Of a DNA stretch of 11,881 bases, positions 1 to 7,028 are shown one piece after another. The translations under genes and the position numbers were made by a program. The DNA is from an uncultured Clostridia bacterium (lineage in GTDB: Bacteria > Bacillota > Clostridia > UBA1381). The DNA lies in the NCBI GenBank assembly GCA_944391265.1, contig CALXSX010000023.1, positions 1 through 11,881 of the forward strand, given 5' to 3'. Below the pieces are notes generated by a model, which searched no databases, was not told where the DNA came from, and saw only the letters and a program-made list of their open reading frames with translations. Numbering within the stretch: the first letter of the stretch is position 1; every line of letters starts with the position of its first letter.

Positions 1-3
1 CAT
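1..3 (-). CDS. Possible start codon of a leftward gene running off the window
   Basis: Only the first codon (ATG on the minus strand) is inside the window, so nothing can be said about the product. The support is contextual: a good promoter lies 40-70 bases upstream on the same strand, and a purine-rich GAAAGGA stretch lies at 16-22. The roughly 12-base gap between that stretch and the ATG is longer than ideal, so the true start may lie just outside the window. Confidence 0.35.
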
Positions 4-42
4 TATTTGTATTCGTCCTTTCAAAAATCACCTTATAAAATG

Positions 43-71
43 ATTATACAATATTTTTTCCCATTTTGCAA
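43..71 (-). promoter_or_regulatory. Sigma-A type promoter for a leftward gene at the left edge
   Basis: On the minus strand a perfect TATAAT -10 box (43-48) is preceded at exactly 17 bases by TTGCAA (66-71), a 4-of-6 match to the -35 consensus. It lies in AT-rich intergenic DNA downstream of the aromatic operon terminator and points at the ATG at position 3. The stretch from 72 to 184 shows no other gene or convincing structure. Confidence 0.55.
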
Positions 72-184
72 CAAAAAAACACAAAAATAAACAGTAATTT
101 AACAATTATAAAATATTACAAAGCCAAGCTGCAAAAAACAGCGCTCAGAAAAGGTATGTAAAAAAGCAGTACGTAACAGATGAA

Positions 185-221
185 ACAAAGGGGCTAAGCC
201 TTAAAGGCTTAGCCCCTTTGT
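185..221 (-). terminator. Intrinsic terminator of the aromatic amino acid operon
   Basis: A perfect 16-bp inverted repeat (185-200 with 206-221) closes a 5-base loop. Read on the minus strand, the stem ends in CCCCTTTGT and continues TTC, giving a modest U-rich tail. It begins about 50 bases after the pheA stop codon and is the first such structure downstream of the operon. The T-tract is broken by G, so termination may be incomplete. Confidence 0.75.
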
Positions 222-272
222 TCATAATAAAAATTTAATTTACTTTATTTTGGAAAATACCCACTGTGCTTA

Positions 273-1406
273 TTAGCTTTCGGTATATGCGCCCAGGAAT
301 ACAAACCCGCTCGAGCTGTTTTCAAGCTCGGTGAGCAGCGTCAGGAATTCCTCCGAATATACGGACACGTTCATATCGAGCAGGAACATGAACTCAAAGT
401 CAAGTCCGCATATGGGACGGCTTTCAATTTTTGTAAGGTTTACACCTACGCTTGCAAATTTTGATATGAGGTTATATAGACTTCCCGGCTTGTGCTGAAG
501 CTTTATCATGACTGAGATTTTATCTGCTCCGGGATAAATTTCCGGCTCCTTTGAGATGCACACAAACCTTGTGTAGTTGTTATCCGAATCCTTTATCTTT
601 GAATTGATTATCTCAAGCCCGTAGAGCTCTCCGCATAGCGACGAGGATATTGAAGCTACATCGTCTCTGTCACTCTCAGCTACCATTTTAGCCGCAACAG
701 CCGTATTTTCGCAGACGGTTACTTTAACTCCGTCAAGTGATTTGAGGAACTTCTCACACTGACCTATCGCCTGCCTGTGCGAGAAAATCTCGTTTATCTT
801 CTTGGTTCCTTTTTTAGCCAGAAGCACATGATTTATCTGTATCTTAACGGACTTCACTATATTAAAATCGTACTCACACATAAGGTCTGTAATCTCGGTA
901 ACAGAGCCGTAAATGCTGTTTTCCACAGGGAGCACACCGTATCTGCACATTCCGTGCTTTACAGCCTCGAACACGCCCCTGAAATTGTTGAAGTACATTA
1001 TAGACGGATTTGAGAAAAGCTTCTCGGTTGCAATCTCTGAATATGCGCCCTCCGTTCCCTGGCAAGCCACGGTCACGTTTGAGGGAAGTACCTTCGGCGT
1101 GTTTTCAAGCGCCGTCTCAATCTTCTTTGCAAGCTCCGACTTCGGATTTATTTTCTTGCTCTGATACGATCTGCTGATATCGAATATCGTGTTATAAAGC
1201 ATCTTCACATACACTGACATATCCTCATCAACGAGGAGCGTAAGACGGTTTACTATCTCCCTTTCCCTCTCGCGGTTAAATACCGGCGTCTTGCTCTCCT
1301 TCTTGACCTCGGCAATCTCGCCTACAATCTGCATTCTCTCTGCAAACAGCTTTATCAGCTGATTGTCGATACTGTCGATTTTTTCCCTGATTTTCTCAAT
1401 TTCCAT
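273..1406 (-). CDS. pheA: Bifunctional chorismate mutase/prephenate dehydratase (P-protein)
   Basis: This enzyme converts chorismate to prephenate and then to phenylpyruvate, the committed route to phenylalanine. Three domains are visible in its 377 residues. The first is an all-helical AroQ-type chorismate mutase (about 1-80) with the typical opening of repeated Glu/Lys/Arg and a later REREREIV segment. The second is a prephenate dehydratase domain (about 111-285) with GTEGAYS, LPVENSIYGSV, FSHRQAIGQC and the NYTRF motif carrying the catalytic Thr-Arg-Phe. The third is a C-terminal ACT domain (about 296-370) with PGSLYNL and ESRP, the segments that bind Phe for feedback inhibition in this family. 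It is the last gene of the operon, 80 bases after aroC, and its own ribosome binding site is weak. Length and architecture match the family, so the call is secure. Confidence 0.96.
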   Translation of the reverse strand: MEIEKIREKIDSIDNQLIKLFAERMQIVGEIAEVKKESKTPVFNREREREIVNRLTLLVDEDMSVYVKMLYNTIFDISRSYQSKKINPKSELAKKIETALENTPKVLPSNVTVACQGTEGAYSEIATEKLFSNPSIMYFNNFRGVFEAVKHGMCRYGVLPVENSIYGSVTEITDLMCEYDFNIVKSVKIQINHVLLAKKGTKKINEIFSHRQAIGQCEKFLKSLDGVKVTVCENTAVAAKMVAESDRDDVASISSSLCGELYGLEIINSKIKDSDNNYTRFVCISKEPEIYPGADKISVMIKLQHKPGSLYNLISKFASVGVNLTKIESRPICGLDFEFMFLLDMNVSVYSEEFLTLLTELENSSSGFVFLGAYTES

Positions 1407-1438
1407 TTTCTTTCATAACCTTTCTGCATAAGATTTGC

Positions 1439-1472
1439 AGCGCTGCGGCCGCCCGCGGGCAGCTGACGCGCT
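1439..1472 (-). other. GC-rich hairpin between aroC and pheA
   Basis: On the minus strand a 6-bp stem with a CGCG loop (GCTGCC/GGCGGC, one G-U pair) sits inside a second 5-bp stem (AGCGC/GCGCT), separated by a 4x4 internal loop. It is far richer in GC than the surrounding DNA. No T-tract follows it, so it is not a normal intrinsic terminator. It could affect mRNA processing or stability and so tune pheA expression relative to the upstream genes, but that is inference. Confidence 0.4.
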
Positions 1473-1486
1473 CATTTTTAGGATAT

Positions 1487-2545
1487 TTATTCTGATTTTA
1501 TTTTACCGAGCAGTACAAGCGCGCACATCGCTTCTACACACGGAACCGCTCTCGGAACTATACAGGGGTCATGCCTGCCCCTTACCTGAAGCTCAGCATT
1601 GCGCCTCTCAGATAAACTGACGCTATTTTGCTTCTTGGCAATCGATGACGTTGGCTTGAACGCCACATTAAATATTATCGGCATACCGCTCGTCATTCCG
1701 CCCAGGACTCCTCCGTGGTTATTCGTGCGAGTCCTGACAGTGTCGCCGTCCATGAAAAACTCATCGTTGTTTTCCGAGCCCCTCATAGTGCAAACCCCGA
1801 AACCGCTGCCAAACTCTATGCCTTTAACAGCCGGAATCGCAAAAACAGCTTTTGCTATCTCACCGTCTATTCCTCCGTAAAGAAAATCGCCTACCCCCGG
1901 CATCATACCGGTTGCCGCGCACTCAACGCTTCCGCCGACTGAGTCTCCGTCAAGCCTTGCTGAGTCTATTTCCGCTTTCATAAGCTCTCCTTGATCGTCG
2001 GATATTACGGGAAATTCCTTTCTCGAGACATCTTCTATGCCATCTGCGTAGCTTTTGTCTTTTATTCCGTGTATAGACGAAATATGTGCCGTAACCTCTA
2101 TCCCCTTTTCTCTTAAAACCTGCTTTGCAAGCGCGCCTGCAAAGCACAGCACAGCCGTAAGCCTTCCGGAAAACTGACCTCCGCCGCAGAAGTTGAAATA
2201 CTGACCGAATTTCACGCTCGCCGGGTAGTCTGCGTGACCGGGTCTGGGAATGTCAAGCTTACTGCCGTAATCCTGACTTCTCGTGTTCGTGTTTTCAATC
2301 ATGGCGCTTATGGGTGAGCCGGTCGTGAATCCGTTTTTTATCCCCGACAGTATTACAGGTCTGTCAGGCTCAGATCTCGGCGTGGAAAATCTGTTCTTTC
2401 CAGGCGCACGTCTTTGCATAAATCTGTATATTTCAAGCTCATCAACCTTTATTCCTGCACCGAGTCCCTCTATTATCACGGTAAGCGCCTTTGCGTGAGA
2501 CTCACCTGCTACAGTAACCGTTATACCGCCTGTGTTAAACGGCAT
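1487..2545 (-). CDS. aroC: Chorismate synthase
   Basis: It converts 5-enolpyruvylshikimate-3-phosphate to chorismate using reduced FMN. The 352 residues show the three family signatures: GESHAKAL (about 14-21, with His17), RPGHADYPASVKFG (about 101-114, with His104), and RHDPCIVPRAVPC near the C-terminus. GGGQFSGRLTA (about 121-131) stands where many enzymes have GGGRSSARETA, and the first signature has Ala after GESH where Gly is usual. I believe similar variants occur in other Clostridia. The start is taken at 2545, not the upstream in-frame ATG at 2569, because GGGAGGTG lies 6 bases before it and the protein then begins MPFNTGG. With this start the gene overlaps the end of aroA by 11 bases, suggesting translational coupling. 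Confidence 0.95.
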   Translation of the reverse strand: MPFNTGGITVTVAGESHAKALTVIIEGLGAGIKVDELEIYRFMQRRAPGKNRFSTPRSEPDRPVILSGIKNGFTTGSPISAMIENTNTRSQDYGSKLDIPRPGHADYPASVKFGQYFNFCGGGQFSGRLTAVLCFAGALAKQVLREKGIEVTAHISSIHGIKDKSYADGIEDVSRKEFPVISDDQGELMKAEIDSARLDGDSVGGSVECAATGMMPGVGDFLYGGIDGEIAKAVFAIPAVKGIEFGSGFGVCTMRGSENNDEFFMDGDTVRTRTNNHGGVLGGMTSGMPIIFNVAFKPTSSIAKKQNSVSLSERRNAELQVRGRHDPCIVPRAVPCVEAMCALVLLGKIKSE

Positions 2546-3728
2546 AAACTTCACCTCCCAAACGTTCAAACTCTCTGAAAAACGACGGGTATGACTTGCT
2601 TACAGCCTCAGCACCGTTTATGGTTACGGGCGAATCGCAGATAAGCGATGCAACTGCCGCCGACATAGCTATGCGGTGGTCACCGAAACTGTCAACGCAG
2701 CCGCCGAGAAGCTTTCCCGTACCGTATATCTCAAGAAAGTCCACGCCCTCACGCGCATCTCCGCCAAGCGATTTTATCATCTCACACGCCGACGTTATCC
2801 TGTCGCTTTCCTTTATTCTAAGCCTGCCGGCACCGCAAAGCACCGTTTTACCCTTTCGCCCGGCGGCCAAAACAGAAAGCACCGGAAAAAGGTCAGGTAT
2901 TTCACTTACATCTATCACAGTATCATCAAGAACATCGCATATCCTTCTGTCACCCTGAGCGGAATCGCTTTTAAGTCCGGATACGGAAATGTCTGCGCCA
3001 AGCTTGTCAGCTGCTATCCAGAACGCCGCACCTGACCAGTCGCCCTCTACAAAAACGCTCCCAGGAGTTCTGTAGCCACCGCTTTTCACGTAAAACCCGC
3101 GCTCAGTCTTTTCTGTGCGAACGCCGTATTCACCAAGCACCGACATCGTCATATCTACATACGCAGACGACTGCAAAGGCGTTGTAAGGGTTATTTCGCT
3201 GTCTCCATCAAGCAGCGGGAGCGCGTACATCAGACCGGTTATGAACTGGGAGCTGACGTTTCCTTCTATCTTATAATTTCCGGCAGTCATTTTTCCTGTA
3301 ACTTTTATAGGAAGCTTATCGGAAGAAAAACTGCACCCGTGCTCTGACAGCGACCTTACCATCTGGGTAAAAGGTCTTTCCGGCAGTCTGCCTCTGCCCT
3401 CAAGCATCGCTCCTTCGGCGCACGCCGCGCACACCGGAAGCATAATCCTCGCCGTCGTGCCGCTTTCGCCGCAGTCGAGAACAGGCTCCTTTTTCACCCT
3501 GCCGAGAATCGGAGTCGCGGTAACTGTATTCCCATCCGACGTAAAATCGCCGCCGAGCGACTTCACGCAGGAAAGCGTGCACAATATATCGTCAGACAGA
3601 GCATTTATTTCTATTCTGGTGACGCCGTCTGAAAGCATCGCCGCTGCAATATGCCTGTGGGCATACGACTTTGACGCCGGCGCCTCAACGCTTCCGCAAA
3701 GCTTCTTCGGTATAATTTTTATATTCAT
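2535..3728 (-). CDS. aroA: 3-phosphoshikimate 1-carboxyvinyltransferase (EPSP synthase)
   Basis: It transfers the enolpyruvyl group of phosphoenolpyruvate to shikimate-3-phosphate, the sixth shikimate step. In 397 residues the family motifs appear in order: an N-terminal APASKSYAHR substrate-binding segment (Lys20, Ser21, Arg25), LDCGESGTTARIM (about 85-96), GRGRLPERPF (about 111-120), SSQFITGL (about 159-166), EIPDLFPVL (about 276-284, with the catalytic Asp279), RIKESDRI (Glu308) and FGDHRIAMS (about 348-356). The protein is somewhat shorter than the roughly 427-residue E. coli enzyme but has both halves of the inside-out barrel. It starts 24 bases after aroB, with GAGG shortly before the ATG. 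Its last codons contain the ribosome binding site and start of aroC. Confidence 0.96.
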   Translation of the reverse strand: MNIKIIPKKLCGSVEAPASKSYAHRHIAAAMLSDGVTRIEINALSDDILCTLSCVKSLGGDFTSDGNTVTATPILGRVKKEPVLDCGESGTTARIMLPVCAACAEGAMLEGRGRLPERPFTQMVRSLSEHGCSFSSDKLPIKVTGKMTAGNYKIEGNVSSQFITGLMYALPLLDGDSEITLTTPLQSSAYVDMTMSVLGEYGVRTEKTERGFYVKSGGYRTPGSVFVEGDWSGAAFWIAADKLGADISVSGLKSDSAQGDRRICDVLDDTVIDVSEIPDLFPVLSVLAAGRKGKTVLCGAGRLRIKESDRITSACEMIKSLGGDAREGVDFLEIYGTGKLLGGCVDSFGDHRIAMSAAVASLICDSPVTINGAEAVSKSYPSFFREFERLGGEVYAV

Positions 3729-3752
3729 CTCATGCCTCGCATATTTTAAATA

Positions 3753-4793
3753 TCAGTTCAGTCCATGCTGTGCAAATTCGCACAAATCCTTTACGTCAGC
3801 CTTGTACAGGCGGCATTTTCCTATCCTCTCGGGAAGCACGAGATTTATCGCAGAGCCGCTCCTTTTTTTGTCACCGCTTGCCGTTTCCGCAAGCTCCTGT
3901 GCTGAAAACGGGCATCTTACGGGAAGGTCAAAATCAGACAAAATACGTGACAGCTCATCAGCTGTGCCTTTTTCCGTAACCTTGAGCCACTCTCCGCCCT
4001 TTGCCGCGATAACCATTCCTATTGCCACAGCGTGGCCGTGCGTTATTTCAAAGCCGCTCAGCTTCTCTATGGCGTGGCCGAACGTGTGGCCGAGATTAAG
4101 AAGCTGTCTCTCGCCCCTGTCAAACTCGTCCTTTGACACGACATCTCTTTTTATCGTAACGCACTGAACTATAGTTTCCGTTATATCGGTATCTATAAGA
4201 CTGATAAGCTCCCTGTCCTTTAAAACAGCATACTTAACCGCCTCAGCAGTGCCGTCGAGGTATCTGTCACGCTGCATCGTCTTAAAGCACTGAGGGTCGC
4301 ATATAACAAGTGACGGCTGATGAAAAGCTCCTGCGAGATTCTTTCCCGCTGTCAGGTTGACGCCCGTTTTACCGCCGACCGATGAATCTATCGCCGCAAG
4401 AAACGTTGTCGGTATCTGAACAAATCTTATACCGCGAAGATACACAGCCGCGGCAAAGCCTGCCGTGTCGCCTGTAATTCCGCCGCCAAGAGCTACTACT
4501 ATATCGCTGCGGGTCAGACGGTTTTCCGCAAGAAACTCACATATGCAAGACACTGTCTCTATCGTTTTGTTTTCCTCGCCGTGTTTAAAAACGTACGTTA
4601 CAACGGAAAATCCAGCGTCCGCAAACGACTGCGCCACAGCATCAAGATAAAGCGGAGCGACGTTATCATCCGTTATGATGCATGCGCTGCACGCTCCGAG
4701 AACATCTGCTGCAAGCTTCCCGCAATCGGCAAGTATTCCGTCTCCTACGAGAACATCATACTCTATCGATGCCTTTACATTGATTTTTTGCAT
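3753..4793 (-). CDS. aroB: 3-dehydroquinate synthase
   Basis: It cyclises DAHP to 3-dehydroquinate, the second shikimate step, using NAD and a divalent metal. The 346 residues carry the NAD-binding and catalytic stretch ALGGGITGDTAGFAAA (about 101-116), then RGIRFVQIPTT and SSVGGKTGVN (about 137-146). Three metal ligands are recognisable: Glu184 in GTAEAVKYA, His236 in NLGHTFGH and His252 in HGHAVAIGM. The 16-residue spacing between the two His is as in known enzymes. Length is normal for a single-function bacterial AroB. It starts 6 bases after the tyrA stop, with GGAAGG overlapping the end of tyrA, so coupled translation is likely. Confidence 0.97.
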   Translation of the reverse strand: MQKINVKASIEYDVLVGDGILADCGKLAADVLGACSACIITDDNVAPLYLDAVAQSFADAGFSVVTYVFKHGEENKTIETVSCICEFLAENRLTRSDIVVALGGGITGDTAGFAAAVYLRGIRFVQIPTTFLAAIDSSVGGKTGVNLTAGKNLAGAFHQPSLVICDPQCFKTMQRDRYLDGTAEAVKYAVLKDRELISLIDTDITETIVQCVTIKRDVVSKDEFDRGERQLLNLGHTFGHAIEKLSGFEITHGHAVAIGMVIAAKGGEWLKVTEKGTADELSRILSDFDLPVRCPFSAQELAETASGDKKRSGSAINLVLPERIGKCRLYKADVKDLCEFAQHGLN

Positions 4794-4799
4794 AATAAT

Positions 4800-5621
4800 C
4801 TACCTTCCGTCAACGCTTTCTTTTATTGTTCTTCCTTCTCTGAGCAGTGACTTGAGCTTTGCTTCGTCGCCCGACCTCACAGCATCTGAGTATTTTTTCA
4901 AATTATCAATCAGGTTATCTATCTCGCGGACGAGGTTCTCCCTGTTTTCCATAAACAGTTCAGTCCACATCGTTTCGTTAAGCCACGCAACCCTTGTGAG
5001 GTCCTTCAGGCTGCCCGCTGAAAATCCTTTGTGGCGCCTGTAGGCAGGGCTTTTCACGAACGCGTTTGAAACGACGTGCGCAAGCTGTGATGTATACGCA
5101 ATAACCGCGTCATGCTCCTTTGCTGTCGTGTACTTAAAGCAGCCGAAGCCTATCTTCCCGAAAATCCCTTCCATTTCCGGCTGTTTTTTATCGGAGCAGA
5201 TTATGAGTGACGCGTTCTTGAAAAGCTCACTGTCTGAAAAATCAAATCCCGAATGCTCCGTCCCTGCCATCGGATGCGCGCCAACAAAGGTGAATCCGTG
5301 CTCAGCTGCTATCTTTTCAGCTTCGCCGCAGACATACTCTTTCGTTCCTCCGCAGTCGCACACTATGGCGCCCTTTTTAACCTGTGCACCGTTCTCCTGC
5401 AAAAATCTCACGGTGTCAGCCGGGTAAACCGCCATAACGAGCATATCACATTCATCTATCTTAAGCTCGCAGTCGATAGTTTTCTCCTTTACAGCCCTGC
5501 CTATCGTCTCCGGGTTTATGTCGTAGCCGCTGACAGTGCAGTCTGTGTATTTCTTAAACGCCTTGGCAAGCGAGCCGCCTATAAGGCCAAGGCCGACTAT
5601 TCCGATATTGATTATACGCAT
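4800..5621 (-). CDS. tyrA: Prephenate dehydrogenase
   Basis: It oxidatively decarboxylates prephenate to 4-hydroxyphenylpyruvate, the tyrosine branch. At about 273 residues it is the short form without a C-terminal ACT domain, so no internal tyrosine sensor is seen. A Rossmann NAD(P) loop GLGLIGGS opens the protein (about 10-17). VGAHPMAGTEHSG (about 114-125) and SQLAHVVSNA (catalytic-type His182) follow, then SLKDLTRVAWLNETMW (about 204-219). I prefer the ATG at 5621, which places the nucleotide fold right at the N-terminus. A GTG at 5636 in the same frame, overlapping the aroF stop as GTGA, would add five residues and cannot be excluded. Neither start has a strong Shine-Dalgarno, which fits reinitiation after aroF. 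Confidence 0.94.
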   Translation of the reverse strand: MRIINIGIVGLGLIGGSLAKAFKKYTDCTVSGYDINPETIGRAVKEKTIDCELKIDECDMLVMAVYPADTVRFLQENGAQVKKGAIVCDCGGTKEYVCGEAEKIAAEHGFTFVGAHPMAGTEHSGFDFSDSELFKNASLIICSDKKQPEMEGIFGKIGFGCFKYTTAKEHDAVIAYTSQLAHVVSNAFVKSPAYRRHKGFSAGSLKDLTRVAWLNETMWTELFMENRENLVREIDNLIDNLKKYSDAVRSGDEAKLKSLLREGRTIKESVDGR

Positions 5622-5632
5622 TTGATCCGCTC

Positions 5633-6646
5633 TCACTTTCCGATTTTGTACGAGTAAGGCAAAATAGCTCTTACCTTTCTCGCCACGTCGTCATACGCCT
5701 CCGGAGTGAGCGACTGCTGACCGTCACACAGAGCGTGGGGCGGATCGTTATGAACCTCAATTATGAGCCCGTCAGCACCGCAAGCCGCCGCCGCAAGCGA
5801 CATCGGCTCTACAAGCTTTGCAACGCCTGTCGCATGGCTTGGATCGACGATTACGGGCAAGTGCGTAAGCTGCTTGATTATAGGTATCGCAGAAAGGTCA
5901 AGCGTGTTCCTCGTTTTCGGCTCAAATGTCCTGATTCCTCTTTCACACAAAATGACCTTTTCATTTCCGCCTGACATAATGTATTCAGCGCTCATGAGCA
6001 GTTCATCTATAGTGCTGGCAAGGCCGCGCTTTAAGAGTATCGGCTTGTCAACGTGGCCGAGTTCCTTTAAAAGCTCAAAATTCTGCATGTTTCTCGCGCC
6101 GACCTGAATAACGTCAACATCTTCAAACAGCGGAAGATGTGAAATATCCATTATCTCGGTTACTATAGGCAGTCCTGTCTCCGCCTTTGCAGCAAGCAGG
6201 AGCTCAATTCCCTTTTTCCTCAGGCCCTGGAAAGCATACGGTGACGTTCTCGGCTTGAACGCTCCTCCGCGCAGGAACCCGGCGCCCGACTCCTTGACGC
6301 GCTTTGCTATAGTGCAAAGCTGCTCCTCAGATTCAACAGAGCACGGCCCGGCTATCATTCCGAAATTTCCCCCGCCTATTTTTGCGCCGTCAACATCGAT
6401 AACGGTATCGAGCGGGTGGAATTTCCTGTTCGCGCTTTTATACGGCTCACCTATCCTCTTTACCGACTTAACAATGTCAAGCGACTCCATCATGTCCGTA
6501 TCAAGAGACGATGTATCACCTATCAGACCAACTATCGTGCTGTTCTGTCCCTTGCTGACATGCAGCTCAAAATTCTTGTTTTTAAGCCAATTGACAAGGT
6601 TTTCAAATTGTTTTTCTTCATAATTTTCGTTTAGTACGAGTATCAT
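5633..6646 (-). CDS. aroF: 3-deoxy-7-phosphoheptulonate (DAHP) synthase with N-terminal regulatory domain
   Basis: It condenses phosphoenolpyruvate and erythrose-4-phosphate, the entry reaction of aromatic biosynthesis. The 337 residues begin with a ferredoxin-like, ACT-like domain (about 1-67), as in the Thermotoga-type enzymes, where this extension mediates inhibition by Tyr and Phe. The barrel follows with AGPCSVES (metal ligand Cys102), GGAFKPRTSPYAFQG (about 128-141), QVGARNMQN, KRGL, VDPSHATG (His271), IIEVH (Glu297) and CDGQQSL (Asp308), giving the complete Cys/His/Glu/Asp metal site. Alternative symbols such as aroG or aroAbeta are used for the same family. It is the first structural gene after the attenuator. 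A GGAAGG lies about 11 bases before its ATG. Confidence 0.96.
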   Translation of the reverse strand: MILVLNENYEEKQFENLVNWLKNKNFELHVSKGQNSTIVGLIGDTSSLDTDMMESLDIVKSVKRIGEPYKSANRKFHPLDTVIDVDGAKIGGGNFGMIAGPCSVESEEQLCTIAKRVKESGAGFLRGGAFKPRTSPYAFQGLRKKGIELLLAAKAETGLPIVTEIMDISHLPLFEDVDVIQVGARNMQNFELLKELGHVDKPILLKRGLASTIDELLMSAEYIMSGGNEKVILCERGIRTFEPKTRNTLDLSAIPIIKQLTHLPVIVDPSHATGVAKLVEPMSLAAAACGADGLIIEVHNDPPHALCDGQQSLTPEAYDDVARKVRAILPYSYKIGK

Positions 6647-6681
6647 AACTGTATCATCCTTCCGCTTTACATCAATTTATT

Positions 6682-6719
6682 AAAATAAAAAGAACCGCAG
6701 TCGAGTGTTGACTGCGGTT
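6682..6719 (-). terminator. Leader attenuator terminator upstream of aroF
   Basis: On the minus strand a perfect 10-bp stem (6710-6719 with 6693-6702, AACCGCAGTC/GACTGCGGTT) closes a 7-base loop and is followed by CTTTTTATTTT, a good U-tract. It lies inside the transcript between the leader peptide and aroF, about 35 bases before the aroF start, so it must act as a conditional terminator. The opposite strand also has a short T-run after the stem. The 5' arm and loop can pair instead with the end of the leader peptide coding region. Confidence 0.88.
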
Positions 6720-6774
6720 TTTATATAACAACATTTATAAAAACAAAGTGCTATAATCTTCACAGCGCAACACT
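6704..6774 (-). promoter_or_regulatory. Antiterminator pairing of the aromatic operon leader
   Basis: The RNA of the last leader-peptide codons (6761-6774, AGTGTTGCGCTGTG) is complementary to the 5' arm and loop of the attenuator terminator (6704-6716, CGCAGTCAACACT). It gives 7 bp plus 5 bp (one G-U) around a small 2x1 internal loop. Forming this helix removes the 5' arm of the terminator stem. A ribosome stalled on the Phe/Tyr codons leaves 6761-6774 free, whereas one reaching the stop codon at 6760-6762 covers it and lets the terminator form. Confidence 0.75.
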
Positions 6775-6840
6775 AAAAGGCTTTCCAAAGTAAAAGTAAA
6801 AGCCTGTAAAGTATTCGCCTGTAAAGACTTGCTGCTGCAT
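6760..6840 (-). CDS. Phe/Tyr-rich leader peptide controlling the aromatic operon
   Basis: A 26-codon reading frame has a strong ribosome binding site (GGAGG at 6849-6853, 8 bases before the ATG) and lies directly downstream of the operon promoter. Six of its residues are Phe and three are Tyr, concentrated in FTGEYFTGFYFYF (residues 6-18). It ends with TGA exactly within the strand that can form the antiterminator. This is the pattern of leader peptides that sense charged tRNA through ribosome stalling, as in E. coli pheL; here the sensed amino acids would be Phe and Tyr, the end products of the operon. It is too short for usual gene callers. No similarity search was possible, so the assignment rests on codon content, position and RNA pairing. 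Confidence 0.88.
   Translation of the reverse strand: MQQQVFTGEYFTGFYFYFGKPFSVAL
6778..6805 (-). promoter_or_regulatory. Possible pause hairpin within the leader peptide coding region
   Basis: On the minus strand AGGCTTT (6799-6805) and AAAGCCT (6778-6784) form a perfect 7-bp stem around a 14-base loop that contains the Tyr-Phe-Tyr-Phe codons. In classical attenuators a 1:2 hairpin at this position pauses RNA polymerase until the ribosome catches up. The role here is inferred from position only. Confidence 0.55.
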
Positions 6841-6869
6841 CTTTATTTCCTCCATATCTAATTTACTTT

Positions 6870-6898
6870 ATGATAACACCGTTTCGTTTTTTTGTCAA
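6870..6898 (-). promoter_or_regulatory. Sigma-A promoter of the aromatic amino acid operon
   Basis: On the minus strand a perfect TTGACA (6893-6898) and TATCAT (6870-6875) are separated by exactly 17 bases. Transcription should start near 6863, about 20 bases before the leader peptide ATG, giving a leader of roughly 215 bases before aroF. Confidence 0.88.
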
Positions 6899-6900
6899 GA

Positions 6901-6915
6901 CGATTTTAAAAATCG
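6901..6915. repeat. Perfect dyad just upstream of the aro promoter -35 box
   Basis: CGATTTT and AAAATCG form an inverted repeat around a single central base, beginning 2 bases upstream of the -35 hexamer. It could be an operator or part of an AT-rich UP element. It is short and AT-rich, so chance is possible. The rest of the gap between the aro promoter and the rightward gene at 7029 (6916-7014) shows only weak -10-like sequences, such as TATTAT at 6990-6995. Confidence 0.35.
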
Positions 6916-7028
6916 GTTGATTTGGCATAAATAATTCAAAAACTTAATCTATATTTTGTAATATATTCATAACGGCGCTGTGCCGCTCATATTATAGTTT
7001 AACTGAAATACAACGGGAGGTGTAAGTA

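Noticed and set aside
2546..2569. Longer AroC start at 2569
   Set aside because: The start at 2545 has GGGAGGTG at the ideal distance and gives the typical short N-terminus of chorismate synthase.
3457..4167. 236-codon open frame on the plus strand opposite aroA and aroB
   Set aside because: It lies entirely antisense to two genes with complete family motifs, has Ser/Pro-rich low-information content and no ribosome binding site; it is a shadow of codon bias on the other strand.
5253..5657. 134-codon plus-strand frame opposite tyrA
   Set aside because: Antisense shadow of tyrA with no recognisable domain or start signal.
6693..6719. Terminator for a plus-strand transcript
   Set aside because: A short T-run exists on that strand, but no plus-strand gene lies upstream within the aro operon; the minus-strand attenuator role is better supported.
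6660..6870. T-box riboswitch upstream of aroF
   Set aside because: The leader has a terminator but lacks the conserved T-box sequence (GGGUGGNACCGCG) and is too short for the specifier stem; the Phe/Tyr leader peptide explains it better.
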